Shown here: positions 63,676-64,000 of the stretch, piece by piece
Layout: each line of letters begins with the position of its first letter
Position numbering within the stretch: the stretch's first letter is position 1
Assembly: GCF_900156165.1 (NCBI RefSeq)
Contig: NZ_FTMY01000005.1
Span: 1 to 64,000, forward strand
Direction: 5' to 3'
Origin: Pseudacidovorax sp. RU35E
Lineage (GTDB): Bacteria > Pseudomonadota > Gammaproteobacteria > Burkholderiales > Burkholderiaceae_C
Length of the DNA stretch: 64,000 nucleotides
The notes under the pieces: model-generated
Seen by the model: the letters and a program-made list of their open reading frames with translations, nothing else
The model's database searches: none
Told to the model about the DNA's origin: nothing
Position numbers and translations under genes: made by a program

Positions 63676-64000
63676 TCAGCTGTTCATGTCCGTGCCGGCG
63701 GGCCACATGAAGACGGCATGCGCCGGGCCCTTGGCGCCGACGTCGATCTGCCGCTGCAGCGCCTTGCCGTCCAGCGAGGCCGTCACGCGGTAGACGCCCG
63801 GGGCCAGCTTGGCGGCCATGAAGGGACCGTCCGCCTTCACGTTGTGCAGCACCGTGGCGCCGGTGCGGGCGTCCTGCACCGTCACATGCACATTGGCCGC
63901 GAAGTCGGCCTTGGCGCCGTCCTTGACGGCGAACTCGAAGCTCGCGGGCCAGCGGGTCGCCGCCTGTTGCATGGCATGGGCCTCGTCGCTGCCCACGCCG
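63676..64000 (-). CDS. Second secreted paralogue (partial, start beyond window)
   Basis: The frame runs off the right edge with the N-terminus missing. The visible part (GVGSDEAHAMQQAATRWPAS, FEFAVKDGAKADFAANVHVTV, ARTGATVLHNVKADGPFMAAKLAPG, VYRVTASLDGKALQRQIDVG, AHAVFMWPAGTDMNS) is clearly homologous to the gene at 63111-63611, 64 bp downstream on the same strand. The two look like a tandem duplication. An ATG at 63996 is only internal or alternative; the true start lies outside. Confidence 0.7.
   Translation of the reverse strand, partial: GVGSDEAHAMQQAATRWPASFEFAVKDGAKADFAANVHVTVQDARTGATVLHNVKADGPFMAAKLAPGVYRVTASLDGKALQRQIDVGAKGPAHAVFMWPAGTDMNS

Overview
The window is very GC-rich, densely coded DNA from the chromosome of a beta-proteobacterium, most likely a member of the Burkholderiales and plausibly the Comamonadaceae. 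This placement is inferred from gene content and order: glnK-amtB behind an outer-membrane porin, a Bug-type solute-binding protein, DUF1631, a single-chain indolepyruvate ferredoxin oxidoreductase, and the pgk/pyk/fba/purC neighbourhood. I see no rRNA, tRNA, CRISPR array, prophage, integrase or insertion sequence. Most of it is housekeeping chromosome with a few accessory islands.

Layout. 1-2.2 kb: end of a probable outer-membrane porin, then glnK-amtB (ammonium uptake), closed by two terminator-like hairpins. 2.2-7 kb: SMP-30 lactonase, glcE, a DUF1275 membrane protein, glcF (glycolate oxidase without glcD in view) and a small secreted protein. 7.2-11.5 kb: an HU protein with a Lys/Ala tail, then a leftward cluster that looks like copper acquisition (DUF2946 protein, TonB-dependent receptor, YcnI-PCuAC fusion). 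11.7-18.8 kb: glutathione peroxidase, lplT, alr plus a membrane protein, and a leftward Bug / class II aldolase / PanE-like operon. 18.8-25 kb: radA, a BCCT transporter, rdgC, ilvE and a small zinc-finger protein. 25-28.3 kb: O-antigen ligase-like protein and a two-component system. 28.5-33.6 kb: an AmpG-like transporter followed by two ketosynthase-like genes and a flavin-dependent halogenase-like gene, resembling a fragment of an aryl-polyene pathway. 33.6-35.7 kb: M48 protease, hemolysin III family protein, META lipoprotein. 35.7-43.1 kb: purC, fba, pyk and pgk, interspersed with a lipoprotein hydrolase and a fatty acid desaturase. 43.1-48.8 kb: azlCD, fmt, a lipoprotein, def, then divergent lysM and dprA. 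48.8-55 kb: DUF1631 protein and yajC-secD-secF. 55.2-59.5 kb: indolepyruvate ferredoxin oxidoreductase with a divergent AsnC-type regulator. 59.5-64 kb: antibiotic-monooxygenase-like protein, alpha/beta hydrolase, an MFS transporter fused to a monooxygenase-like domain, a RidA protein, and two related small secreted proteins, the last cut by the window end.

The most interesting parts are the halogenase/ketosynthase operon, the copper-handling cluster (its PCuAC domain matches the H-X10-M-X21-H-X-M copper motif exactly), the MFS-monooxygenase fusion with its neighbours, and the secreted paralogue family. Several genes depend on non-ATG starts (TTG for HU, YajC and the AsnC regulator; GTG for RdgC, DprA and the small monooxygenase), supported by Shine-Dalgarno spacing or upstream stops. 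All assignments come from reading motifs and gene order by eye; no database search was run.
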